Of a stretch of 64,000 nt of DNA, positions 1 through 11,043 are shown in pieces. The stretch spans positions 124,001 to 188,000 of the forward strand of contig JAPWGK010000004.1 of assembly GCA_029641185.1 (NCBI GenBank), in the 5' to 3' direction. The stretch's first letter is position 1. Each line of letters starts with the position of its first letter. Under the pieces are notes generated by a model. The model searched no databases, was not told where the DNA came from, and was given only the letters and a program-made list of their open reading frames with translations. This DNA is from Pseudofabraea citricarpa (lineage: Eukaryota; Ascomycota; Leotiomycetes; Helotiales; Dermateaceae). Made by a program: the position numbers and the translations under genes.

Positions 1-3000
1 GAAAGAAGAGAGAATAGAGAAGGAGGAGGCATGTATAAAGAGCATAGATATTTGATTGACGTCTGGTATCTTTGTATATAAGTTAACCCTCTGAGTATAG
101 AAAGCCGATATGCCCCTCATATACAGATGGTCTCTATAGGAATATCTCATCCTGTCAACCTCACGTATTTAGAACTCGAATCATTCTCGAACCAAAATCC
201 AAAATCTAGAAAAACACTGCTTCCTTCTTTAGTAGTAACCGTTCCCGTTCACGTGTCCAGCACAGCACTCTCTTCCTAGCAGGTTGATGACATGAGATCT
301 CTGATTGCTAGCAATCTGCAGACTAGAATCGCTTAGCTAGCACCTGCTTCTCTCAAACCCCATTCCTTGCCATTGCCATTCTAGTATCCGTTTCTCTGTA
401 CACCTACACCCCAAAACCCAGCTGCTGCAGTAGCGGCCTGAGCAGAAGACGCTGAATTACCGCAGTGCTATTACTTAGCCCGCAAATACTTGGGCTCGAC
501 ATCTTTTAGAACCCAGAATCCAGAACCCAGAACCCGACCGAACAAGCCACGACTGGCAGTCTTTCCCTCATTTTTTCTTCCCCCTTTTTCTTTTCCTTTT
601 TTTGAAATCCACGAGATTGGTCCCGCTCGCCTCGCTATGCTTTACAGAAGCCGAGGCGGTGAGATTTATCCGCTATCGCTCGACCAGTTCTGATCCCCAA
701 GGCCTAAGGTCTACAAAGACGACGAGACCGGATATGTTTGCATCGTCAGGCAGTTTGTCGAGGCCGACCGTCTGTAGGATATCTGGGACAATGTTGATGC
801 ATCTCAGAGAAAGATATCACAGACCAGCTGCACGATCTTTTCTCCTAGCTGCGAAAAGTTAGAGCGTCCTTCGATGGCTGTATCGATAGGTCTGCATGCA
901 AAGACCAGCTGTTCAGCTGTTTAGTGATGAGTTGGTGGGTTGCGGACCATAGAGGATGAGACAGAGGTGGAATTCAGCGAGGGTATTATCAGATACCCTC
1001 GAACGCTCATAGCAGGGTCTATAGATTGACGTAGTCTGCGAGATGGTTTTGCGTTTGCTGAAGAACCACGAGATTGCCCTGTCTCAATCTTTGGTGATTT
1101 CAGCCCTGTAGTAAAAGTATCCTCGTGCAAGGTACGAAGGTTGTTGCGATCTTCGACTGCGAATTATCTGGCTATTTCCCCGAGTACTAGGAATCTGTCA
1201 AAGCTCTCTGGCGGCCATGATTATCCGATGGAATTAGCAGTTGCTTAGCATATGAGTGATATAAGTTATATAATTTGGTGAGGCGGCTAGATACAGATTC
1301 GGGATCTTTCATCATCGTCATGGCACGTGTATTCCACAACCTATCCCATACTCTCATTTTTCCTTCTTCTACTCGAAAACAATTCCAGCGTGTCATCAAT
1401 CTCATCCAGAATTCTTCATACCAATGACCAACCCAGCCCGGAGTAGTCTCTCCAGCTCATCTGCATGCCAATAGAAGAGAGCGTGTGAGGTAAGCGGTTT
1501 TCTATCCCAGCTCGCACTTGATCTTCTCGTCTTCTTCGCCATGGCAAACCAGAACCGGCGTTGCTAAGCACGTTTGCTTATTATTCGAAGCCAATAAACA
1601 CAGCGGATTGATTGCAAGTACATAGTTTGCACCCCTCGCGACATTGATCGCGATTGGAAACGGTCAAACGGATTGATGTCTCTACCCGCATCTGCATCTG
1701 AATCTTCAAACGAGAAGGTCTCATTAAGCGCCATCGTTGAATCCTGTTGAGAGGGGTCTGACAATATCATCGAGTGAGCTTATTGCGAAATATGAGTCAT
1801 TTACTCACGCCCGCGAATCCACCTAGCGGAAACTCTAGACATAATAGGGGGAAAGGATAGAAAAAAAGAAAAGAAAAAAGAGAGTTGTTGCACACCACTG
1901 GCTCGTACCTCCCACCGTAGATCGATCTTCTCGCGGAGTATCACTTCCAACTATCCCCCCAGAAGAGACGCCGTGTCGGATATACTACGAGTCTGCGACG
2001 ACTCAGCCAGATAGATCTTGAAAACTACACTTGTCGTCATTCAAGACAGGCCCGTCCAGGTCGTCAGGAGAAGCGATATCATACCACACCACTTAGTGGT
2101 TTGATATTGCTGCTCGACGAAAGCTGCTCGATCGGGAAGTTGGGAAGTAGGGAAGATGAATTTACCATACTCCGGTGAAGATATCCGACATTCGAGCCCA
2201 GGTAGGTAGGTAGGTAGGTAGGTAGATGATATACCAGACAGACTCGAGGAGCATACTCCCGATTCCCGAACTTCTCGCCATTGCTGGCAAGACTACGTAG
2301 TAAGATAAATGCATGTGTATGAGCGGATATAGCTTAGACAACCAACAGCTCCCGTGTAGGTAGGTAGCTGCACGAGAAGCCCCTTGCAATTTATCCACCG
2401 TGATATCGCGGGCACTATACCGCGTGGAGAAGCTCAAGTTAGTGAGGCTAAGGATAGGGAGGTTTCTCGCTAGGCCGTGTGTGGAGAATACGGATAGCTG
2501 TAGAGGGGAAATTTTGAAATGTGAACGAGATTAGCTTCTATGTATACCTATATCGGTACGTACCTAAACCTCTGTTGGCTACTCTAACCCACTCGGTACA
2601 GAATCATAATTATCAGACGACACATCAAATCCCGTGTTTGTTTGGAGGAGAGTGTCAGACTAGGCTTTCTCGCGCTAGTTTGGCTCAACAATGAATGAAA
2701 GACCAGCGGCTGGTCTTCCTGCGAGGTGCGAGCAAAGCAAGTCTCAAATGGGGTATATCAGTAAACTCGTCTGAATGTGGCATCCGAGAGTAGTATTCAA
2801 ACCTAGGTATGAAACTGAAGATCCACCTACAAATTTTACTACCGAGAAAAGCAAATCATAAATTGCCAAGTACTTGACACAAACTGCTTGTATCCATGCC
2901 CTTCATCCAAAATAACAGAACAGAAAACGAGTTTAGGAGTACTAGATGCTAAATGATAATCTAACATGCACGCATGACACGACACGACACGAAAGAGTCG

Positions 3001-3194
3001 CAACATAAGAGGTATCAATCCGTTCCATCCTTGAAGAAAACAATCGAACCGCCAAACCGCCAAACTGCCAAACTGCCAAACCACCACAATGCCTAACATC
3101 CATCCAGCCACCTACTCCTGCTAAAAATGAAATTCCCTCCCCAAAGAAGAGAAAAATAAAAAAAAAGTCCACCTTAATCATCCCCAAACCCTGC
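1..3194. other. No supportable gene; microsatellites
   Basis: I see no convincing gene here. Short open frames on the minus strand near 921..1130, 1187..1405 and 1564..1770 have protein-like composition (acidic and serine-rich stretches) but do not join through plausible splice sites and match no family I know. They could be remains of a gene or chance frames. A GGTA microsatellite lies at about 2201..2224, with a shorter GTAG run near 2356. An imperfect AACCGCCAAAC/AACTGCCAAAC array lies at about 3050..3090. The right end holds the 3' flank of the minus-strand regulator. Confidence 0.5.
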
Positions 3195-5612
3195 TCACCT
3201 ACCCGCATCAAACAAAATCTCAAACCCTGCCGGCTCCAACAACTCGCCAATCCCCATCATCGGCCTCCCCTGTAGCGGGAAGGGCCAGAAGAGAGGATTG
3301 TCATCCACCGATACAGGCCGTCCGATGCCCTTCATCATATCGTGCTGCAGCGTATTCGGACAGAACTGGTTGTTCGAGGTCGATAAAGACCGACACAGCT
3401 TCTTCATCTTCGCATCGTCCATGTCGCCGGCGGGTATGTTGATCTTCCAATGACGGATGAGAAATTTCAATATGTCGAGAGAGCGGCTCGCGAATCGGTG
3501 ACAGGATTTCATCTCTTCAAGATCTGCTATGGCTTGTTGAACTTTCTCGGAACTGCTGTGTTCGTTTCCGAGCGTCACGAGGTGCGTGATACTTGATGTC
3601 AGCACGAAATAAGGTACGAATGAAGGTGTGCGTCGAAGTGTGTATAATCTCGAGTATGAATTGACCAGCGTTGATATGGCATCAGCAGCTTGGTTGCAGA
3701 CCTCGCGTGGAGAAATTTCAGAATCTGTCATTTTCAGATTGATAAAAGGTCGGAAGAGTAGGAGGATAGCATAATGATAGTACATACTATACGCATCAGC
3801 ATCTGACACGTTCAATGCCCAGAAGACTTACTGCGCAAAAAGAACTGCCGGAGTAAAGTTTTGACCGAGTCGAAGAGCTGAAGGGATCCCTTCATACCAT
3901 CTTAGGTACTTTGTATATACACCCATGAGAATTTTACTTGTCAAGTTGTTCCCGGGGCTATAAAAGGCATATAATTGCTTATGAACAATCTCTGAAAGCT
4001 CACAGAATGTTTGGTACACGCTACGAACATTGGACGGCTGCGTACAGCTTCTTTCCAAGGGAATACCTGAGACACGTCATTCTCCATTCTCGAAATAGAC
4101 GTCCGTCAAACCTACCATCGTCTGTATACGGTATCCACGAAGACTTTTCGATGTGATCCACGATATCTGGTTTTTCGATGAAATTTATATCTTTTGAGAA
4201 ACAAGGTAATCGCCCAATGGAGAGAGACCAGGCTCTGGTGACAAGTTAGAAGATACAAAGGACTGAAACGATGCGACGTACTGATCGAGAGAGAAGGCCC
4301 CCCAAAAGGTTGCTGCGCGAACAAATCTATCCTCTACTGATGTTTTACCGTCGTTCCTAAATTGATCAAGATGTAAGCCCATCTCAATCGTTAGTCGGAT
4401 AGCTTGGCCCGAAAGATATACACTATGGCTCGACCTTCCACAACTTGCTTCTCGAATTGACATCAAACCCATGGCCTGAATTGTTGTCAAACGGTGGCGA
4501 TCCTCTTCTTTATCTAACAAGTACTTTGCCTCGGCAAAGAAGTGATCTCCAGCGGTATTAGGATCATCAGGAACTACACGAGCCCTCGCTTGCATCGAGA
4601 ACCGGCAACCAAGCGCAAGGATAGCATTCACGAGTAGAGAAGAGCAGTTGGTGTGTCTGCCCAACCTGAAATCTTCCAAGAAGTGCTCCTTGCTCAATGA
4701 AGCAAACGTTGGATATTCCCAGCAGAAGTACAAAGCCAACAGATGCTCCACAAATTCCGTATCCGACGTGATACTGGTCCAAGATGACATGTAATCGGGA
4801 TTGGTATACGTCTGGTTTTCCATCCCAAATTCAGACCCGAGAATAATATCTTGTCCTTGGCTCCGCGCGCTGAGTATCGCGTTACTGGACTCGCCTGTTC
4901 CTGCCGTCTGCTCGTGCGAGACCCCGATGATGGGCACGAGACTTTGCTTTGGAACGTTATCTGGAGACCAGTTCATCACGTCCCCTGGCTCGGTTATGGC
5001 TGCAAACGCTGCCGGCGACCCCTCACTTGATGGCCACGAGCTTGGGATGGGCGGGTTCGAGAAATTGGACGTTGGCATTTGTGCTCGCAAACCCATCTCG
5101 TATGCGTCGTTGAGCGTCATATCCGTCAGAGGTGCTCCCAGAATCTGGGCTGAATGCATGGCGCTCCTGATCGCATCTTGATCGCTGGCCCGCTCATATG
5201 ATGTGACATTAGATTCCGACGGAGATTTGCTCAGCCTTAGCTTCTCGACCGATTCTGATATGGCCTCTAAAGATTCTCCCTTCCTCAGCAGGTCCAGAAC
5301 CACATCTGCTTGTGGGATGCTGGATAAGGCCGCGAGCACACTATCGGACTGCTGTTGATGTTTCCGCAGCTGCTCGATCTCGGCACGCATGTTCTCTTTG
5401 GACTGTCGCACGGGAACTTCGTAGATGCAGTCGGCCGACTTCTGGGAGCGACACCTTGCGCAAGGTCTCTGCCCGTCGCATTTTGCTCTCTTCTTACGAC
5501 ACTCGGTGCATGCATTGGGCGTCACCAGGCCGAGGCCTCGACTGCGCTTCGAATTGCCGGCCGTGTCATCGCTTGCAGGTTTCTTGGGGCCGATGGGGTT
5601 GTTGCCGTCCAT
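3195..5612 (-). CDS. Zn2Cys6 transcription factor with fungal-specific (MHR) domain
   Basis: Predicted nuclear sequence-specific transcription factor. Exons 4282..5612, 4116..4234, 3832..4066 and 3195..3786 join to 758 residues. The binuclear zinc cluster has its six cysteines at residues 35, 38, 45, 51, 54 and 62 (C-x2-C-x6-C-x5-C-x2-C-x7-C), followed by a short basic linker and a leucine-bearing helix around residues 70-90. The middle homology region is recognisable in exons 1-3: a FWGAFSLDQ motif, then AWSLSIGRLP and WIPYTDDG, which appear only after the 47-nt and 49-nt introns are removed. I start at the methionine of MDGNN, because the frame upstream is low-complexity (CAG-like and histidine repeats) and likely 5' leader. 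The layout resembles NirA-like regulators, but target genes cannot be inferred. It has no adjacent biosynthetic partner. Confidence 0.9.
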
Positions 5613-8093
5613 GCTCGGCTTGTAAGGTGGAGTGGTGGTGGTGCGTGACTGGATGCCAATGAGAGTCGGTGGGAAAGGGATACATTGGAGCTGCTGAGGT
5701 GGCCGCGGGTGGTCTTGTAAAGAGCGATACAGGTGCAGTACGGCTCTGAGGTGGTGGTGGTGGTGGTGGTGGTGCTGTGGAAGGCGACGCAGGTCATAAA
5801 ATTCGAGTTCGGGCTGGCGTGTACGGTCTTGAGATCTGACCTTTAGGAGTGACGTCAATGTGCCCGTGCTGGAGCGACTTTTTTGCGACAAGCACCTTTG
5901 GCGACCCCTCGGACCCTGTAGAGCACCCTGCAACGCCTGTAATGCCTGTAATGCCTGTAATGCCTCCACTACCGTGGAGCAGCACCCTGTACGAGACCCT
6001 GAAAGCAACTGTCACCCTGCTGCAATGCCACCGGAGCCATGTTCCGGCTGAGGTGTCTAGGATCTGCGTCTGGGGATGGTGCTGATCTGGTCCCCGTTGA
6101 GCGTAGGGGAGGCCCGGGCTATCAGCTGTCATCTGTTTTTTGCTAATAAGGTGCCCGTCAGACGCCATGAGTTCTCGGCCCTTTAATCTGGGGAAAGGGG
6201 ATGGTGATACTGTAGTGCTGTAAGGAGGTGGCTATTGTAACTAACTGCAGCTCGTCCCTGGGTAACGGGGGCTAAATATTGACGCTGCAGATCTGGTGCC
6301 AAATCAGTGAGCGATGGTTATATTTTGATATAAGAGAAATATGCAGTTGACCGGATCCATTGGCAGTTACACAGCATAGGCCTGTCCTCAGTCCATTTCC
6401 TGATTCATGGCCAAGGTCTCGACATTTCTCCAACGTTCTGCTCCACTATTATATTGCTCCCATCTTCGATCCAATGCCTCCATCTACCTATCGTCTCTCC
6501 CCTTGACAACATCATGAGTCATGGTCGTGAAATGGCAGTCTTTCTTTTATCCAGATGTAACTTTGCCTGGGGGTCGACCATTGATATCTTCTCTAAATCT
6601 GATATCACCCCATCGATGATATGCTTCCGGTTCGGCATGCGCCGGTGGCACATCTTAAGACCGAGAGAAGCAAGCAATATCAAGCCCGAAACTCCAACCG
6701 TGGCGCACTTGAAGTCTACGAGCACCTCCAAAAACTCATGATACGGCCTTGGTTGATGGGAGCAGCTTTCACTTCCCCGAAGCCTTGCAGTGGGCCCAGA
6801 ACAGCCAGAAGATGCCGACTCTAGAGGCATGCAGGTTGGGGCAACGATTTCCCAAATTCATTGCATGGCCGTCAAATTCTCTAGACCTTCTATGTGCGTC
6901 ATGCTTGCAAGGATGCTGGGAAGGAAATGCTTTTTTAGTACAATATGTGGTCGGCAGTAACAGGACGTGCTTCGGAGTGAACCGTCTGCCACTAGACAAG
7001 GTAGCAAGTGCAGAACACGGAACTGTGAACCGTACCAATCTTGATTGCAGCGAGCTCCTTAGCTTAGTTATCAGGTCGTAGAAGAGACGACTATGTTTTT
7101 TTTCGCAATCCCATTTTCTATAATCTTTACGTGCTTTGTTATCATTTTTGCTAATTTTCTCCTGCAGTTAATACGTACGCTTTAGAGATAAAACTCGGTT
7201 GACTTTCTGTACAGACTAGAGAAGCTCTAAACCAGTCGATGTTTTCTTCCGCTACTTACCTACTTAGTTCATGCGGGTAGAAAAACCCATGTCTGGTTGC
7301 CTAGCATGTGCACTCGTTCCCTCTCAAACAAGTGGCAAAAGCACTCAAGAAAGTTGGAAAACTCACAGTTCTTCGAAAGCCCTCCAAAGTGAAATACTAA
7401 GATCCCTGAAGCTCATATGGTAAACTTTGAGCATGACTCCGGATGAGTCCTGAGATTCTCAGGATTAAGATAACCAGCTAATTCGCTACACTCCTCTATT
7501 TGTACCTTACAACCAGCAATGAAATGTTAATCCGCAAACTAGTACCCGACAACCCAGCCTTCTTTACTTGAATCTTGAGGTTTCATCTATACAAGCAAAA
7601 TGGCAGCATGTTGCAAAGAGGAAATATGGAGCTTCATGTGGATGGTAACGTCTTATGACAAAACTGCCCCGTGTGTTTTCGAAGTTTCCTCTTTGAAATT
7701 TTGCCGGTTTTATTATATTATGACGACAGCCATCCATATATCACGTCATGCCTTACCGCCCCACGGGCGGTAAAGGGCCACTGTTTAAGCAATGAAAGTT
7801 ATTTATGGTTTGTTGAGAAACCACGAAGTTAATATAGTTTATACATTGTACGTCTCCTCGATACTTGTTACAGTTATAAGACAATTGTAGAGAGCTCAGA
7901 AAATCCGATGAACAATTTCGATGCAAAGATTTCAAATGTATAGTATATCTACCTGATACACACCTTGCACTTGATTTCTTTTGTATGGGTGAGAGGAATC
8001 ATGGATATATAAAAGTAAGAGAGTTCCCGGCAGAATTGAGTAGTTTTAAGTCCCAGAGCCTGTCTCCAGAACGATTCCTAATCTACAACCTGT
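5613..8093. other. Intergenic; trinucleotide and 9-bp repeats; one doubtful ORF
   Basis: This is the upstream region of the regulator at 3.2-5.6 kb plus the 3' flank of the EF1A-like gene. It carries a GGT run at about 5749..5773 and four tandem copies of a 9-bp unit (TGTAATGCC) around 5938..5970. A minus-strand frame at 6519..6830 encodes 103 residues with one hydrophobic stretch (ATVGVSGLILLASLGL). It has no family match and no clear gene context, so I do not call it. The rest is AT-leaning and empty to my reading. Confidence 0.45.
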
Positions 8094-8870
8094 TTACTGC
8101 GCCTTGAAAGAACTAACGAGCGCTTTCAAAAGCGTTATACCATTATACCAAGTGCATTTGCCAGACGCTTCGACAATATTATCGCCGTGCAGTGCAGAGA
8201 CTGGGATGATAGGTATCCTATTAACGCGTTTTTCATTAATACATGCCTGTCATTATGACTCAGGTGGTATCAACATACCTGGCTGCATCGATGCCATTCT
8301 TCTCCGAAAGAGTGATCAACTGCTGAGCGGCTTTTTTGAATTCTTCTTCTGACCAATCAAACGCATCCCTACTATGTTAGCGGAGAGAACATCTTCAAGA
8401 AAGACGACACACATTTTGTTAAGCAAAACAATGACCTTTTTGGCGTGGCTCACCGCGTCAGCTAAGATCCGGTGCTTATCTGTTTGGATTAAATTATTCG
8501 GAGCTGTCACTAAGATAATACAATCTGCTTCGGCGCTATATCCGTCTGATTTGTCAGAATCCAAATCTTTCACAGGCGGTGTTCTCTCATACCGAGTATA
8601 GTAACATGGTTCCGCCCGGGAGTATAAAACTTTGGAGTGATATTCAACTCTTTCAGCCATTCCTTTGCCTGATCAAACCGGTACGGGCTTTCTTCCAATG
8701 CCTGCATCGTCATCATATCTATGCCCCCATACTAGATATTTATCAGCAGGCACTACTGTAGAGGGATGTATATTGGACCAGACTTTGAACAGCATGCTAC
8801 CTATGATGGCAGCTTTCCCCGCACCAGATTCTCCCAGGACCACAAGAGTCTTCTCATGCACGCTTTTCAT
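8094..8870 (-). CDS. Degenerate EF1A-like GTPase-domain protein, five exons
   Basis: Exons 8784..8870, 8593..8731, 8413..8545, 8279..8371 and 8094..8217 join to 191 residues that follow the first domain of translation elongation factor 1-alpha. The N-terminus has a P-loop-like GESGAGKA, where EF1A has GHVDSGKS. Next come LFKYGGID (EF1A has IYKCGGID), ADCIILVTA, NKIRD in place of NKMD, and a C-terminal HGDNIVEAS and WYNGITLL matching the end of the EF1A G domain. The Asp-x-x-Gly switch segment (DAPGHRDF) is missing, the P-loop lacks its Ser/Thr, and beta-barrel domains 2 and 3 are absent. GTP hydrolysis and a role in translation therefore look unlikely. Four introns of 41-61 nt restore one frame, which argues for an expressed gene; the first donor (GTCTGG) is weak. 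The alternative is a pseudogene. Confidence 0.7.
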
Positions 8871-9597
8871 AGGAGGAACAAGTCAGCGAACTATCCTCTG
8901 CTGCAACTAAGATTACATCACACTTCATGTTGAGTACTGCTTTGAATGTAATACTACAAAAATAGTTTTGTTTTATTCTCCTGTTTGGCGCTTTTGTTGC
9001 ACTTCTGCCCCGCCTTTTATGAGCCGAGTTGAGACGAGATTTTGTGGTTTGCAAAATCCTTTGGCTCCACGATTGATTTCTAAGTTGAAAAAAACGGAAC
9101 GGAACAACTAAAAACAGAATTCAGAGAGCAAAAGCTTACAGGTCTTTAGCGAAGCATCTAAGAATTTCAATGGACTATACATCCTAGAGATGTAAATATA
9201 ACACAGGCTTAAATCCGAGTAGAAACAATTAAATCCGCACTGCTTAATTCCGTTTTGTATGCTATAACTGTCTCCAGCTATCGACTATAAGAGCCCATTG
9301 ATGACCTTGGCTTGATGCAGAAATGATTTTAGGTTCGTTATCTTTGATTGACCAGGTCACTTATAGTAATAAATAATAAATCTGGACTTACTTTCAACTC
9401 GTCAAAACTCGGTATTTCGTTGCCATCTCCGAAACACCACTTGAGAAAACAAGGGTTAATGAGTCTGAATATATCTTCAAGATTTCCAGTCAGTAAAAGA
9501 CACTGTGTGTATTGTTGTTCATCTTCCTGTTTAAGTAAACAAATAATCCCCCCCGCTAACAACAGCTACAGACTCCCCAGCCCTACCTACCCACAGT
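8871..9597. other. Intergenic region between divergent genes
   Basis: About 730 bp separate the divergent starts of the EF1A-like gene (-) and the enoyl-reductase-like gene (+), so the stretch should hold both promoters. A CT-rich tract and a run of C lie just upstream of the plus-strand start (about 9547..9597). No other coding sequence is supportable. Confidence 0.5.
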
Positions 9598-10701
9598 ATG
9601 GCCACCCAGAACACCCAAGTCCTCGTCCAGAGAAAAGGATGCCCCCCAGTGACCACACACGTAGCAAAACCGACACTAACTGAGCCGAACGAGGTTATGA
9701 TCCGCCTCAAAGCCATAGCCATAAACCCGGCCGATTGCAAGATGATTGACCAGGGGCACAGAGTCACTTCATGGCCACTCGTACCAGGCCTGGACGGGGC
9801 CGGCATCGTCGAGGCGGTAGGAGAGAAAGTGAAGAATCTGGCGCCTGGGGATGAGGTATTAGCCATCTTCACGGCAGGCGATCGAGGGGCGTCGTATCAG
9901 AAGTTCGCCGTGGTGTCGGAGATGATGGTAACGGAGAAGCCGACGACATGGTCGTTTGAAGGAGCTGCGACTTTAGGGTATATGCTCTTTCGAGTCCTCA
10001 TCCTTTTAGTGAGCCGTTTGGATATATGAAGCTAATGTATTCTTGTCCCCAGAGTATGCTACCTCACGGCCGTAGCAGCGCTGGGAATCGGCTTGAAAGT
10101 CTCACTGCCATTCCTCCCGTGCGGACCAACGACTGAGTTCAAACCCACCTCCGTTTTGATCCTAGGTGGCAGCTCCGCACTAGGTGCCGCCACAATTCAA
10201 CTTCTTCGTCTCGCGGTCCCAGAGTGCACCATCTTAGCGACCAGCTCGCCAAAGAACCATGACCACCTCACCAATACTCTCGGTGCCGATGCGGCTTTTG
10301 ATCGAAACTCGGCCTCGTTGGTCATGGATATCAAGTCGGCAACCCCGGGATCTCGAGGCGTCGATGCAATTGTTGATGCTGTTGGTGCTGGTAGCACCGA
10401 AAGACATGTTTTTGAGGCGTTTGATAATGACGGACCTAAGAGGTATGCACAGGTATGGACCGGTGACGACGAGATTCGAGTTCCCAGCGGTGTGGAATCT
10501 ATCTTGTTTAGAGGTCGAGATCTATCACAGATGCAAGGCGGCAGGAACATAATGGTAGCATTGCAGACGTTGCTGGAGGAGGGTAAGTATAAGTTGCCTC
10601 TCCCAGTACATAAAGTGGGTGATGGGTTTGGGGCGTTAGAAAAGGGTCTAGAATTGATGCGTGAGGGTGTTAGTGGAGAGAAATTGGTGGTTACGATATA
10701 G
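9598..10701 (+). CDS. Zinc-free MDR oxidoreductase (enoyl reductase / quinone oxidoreductase-like)
   Basis: Exons 9598..9977 and 10053..10701 (75-nt intron) give 342 residues, the usual length for fungal trans-enoyl reductases and ToxD-like proteins of the medium-chain dehydrogenase/reductase superfamily. The N-terminal GroES-like part shows NPADCKMID and the PGLDGAGIVEAVG segment. The second exon carries the NADPH-binding Rossmann motif LILGGSSALGAATIQLL and a typical C-terminal EKGLELMREG helix. The cysteine and histidine ligands of zinc alcohol dehydrogenases are missing, so reduction of an activated C=C or quinone with NADPH is the likely chemistry. No polyketide synthase lies nearby, so it is probably a stand-alone cytosolic reductase. 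The substrate is unknown. Confidence 0.9.
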
Positions 10702-11043
10702 AATTGGCGAGCGGTAGCTACACAGGTGTATTTCATCGATATTCAAGAGATTTTGTAACAGCGTAGTGGAGTTTGCGGCAAAAGGCCAACCGTATAGTTT
10801 TCTCATACAGCTCTTTGCAACTCTGAAGAACCTGGAAAATCCAAGTGGTCGAGAAGGTCACAAGTACAATGGATCAGTGCCACAATCAAAAGAAAGCCGG
10901 CTGACGAAGATCATTGTTAATCTTGCTAGAAATCTACCCAGTGTCTATTCACAGAGAATATAATATTATGCATGAGCTTTGTAAACATTTGACGACAACT
11001 TATTAGCACAAGCATATCACCATAACTCAAGAACCAAATCTGC
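10702..11043. other. Convergent 3' intergenic region
   Basis: This 342-bp spacer separates the convergent ends of the reductase and the NLR gene. It should contain both transcription ends. No coding sequence is evident. Confidence 0.5.

Noticed and set aside
8316..8870. The EF1A-like region as a frameshifted pseudogene
   Set aside because: The frame changes coincide with GT...AG pairs, and CTAAC/CTGAC-type branch sites precede the acceptors of two of the four introns. Removing the four introns restores a continuous EF1A-like reading. I keep pseudogene only as the alternative.
10197..10736. 179-residue minus-strand frame
   Set aside because: Antisense shadow of the Rossmann-fold exon of the reductase.
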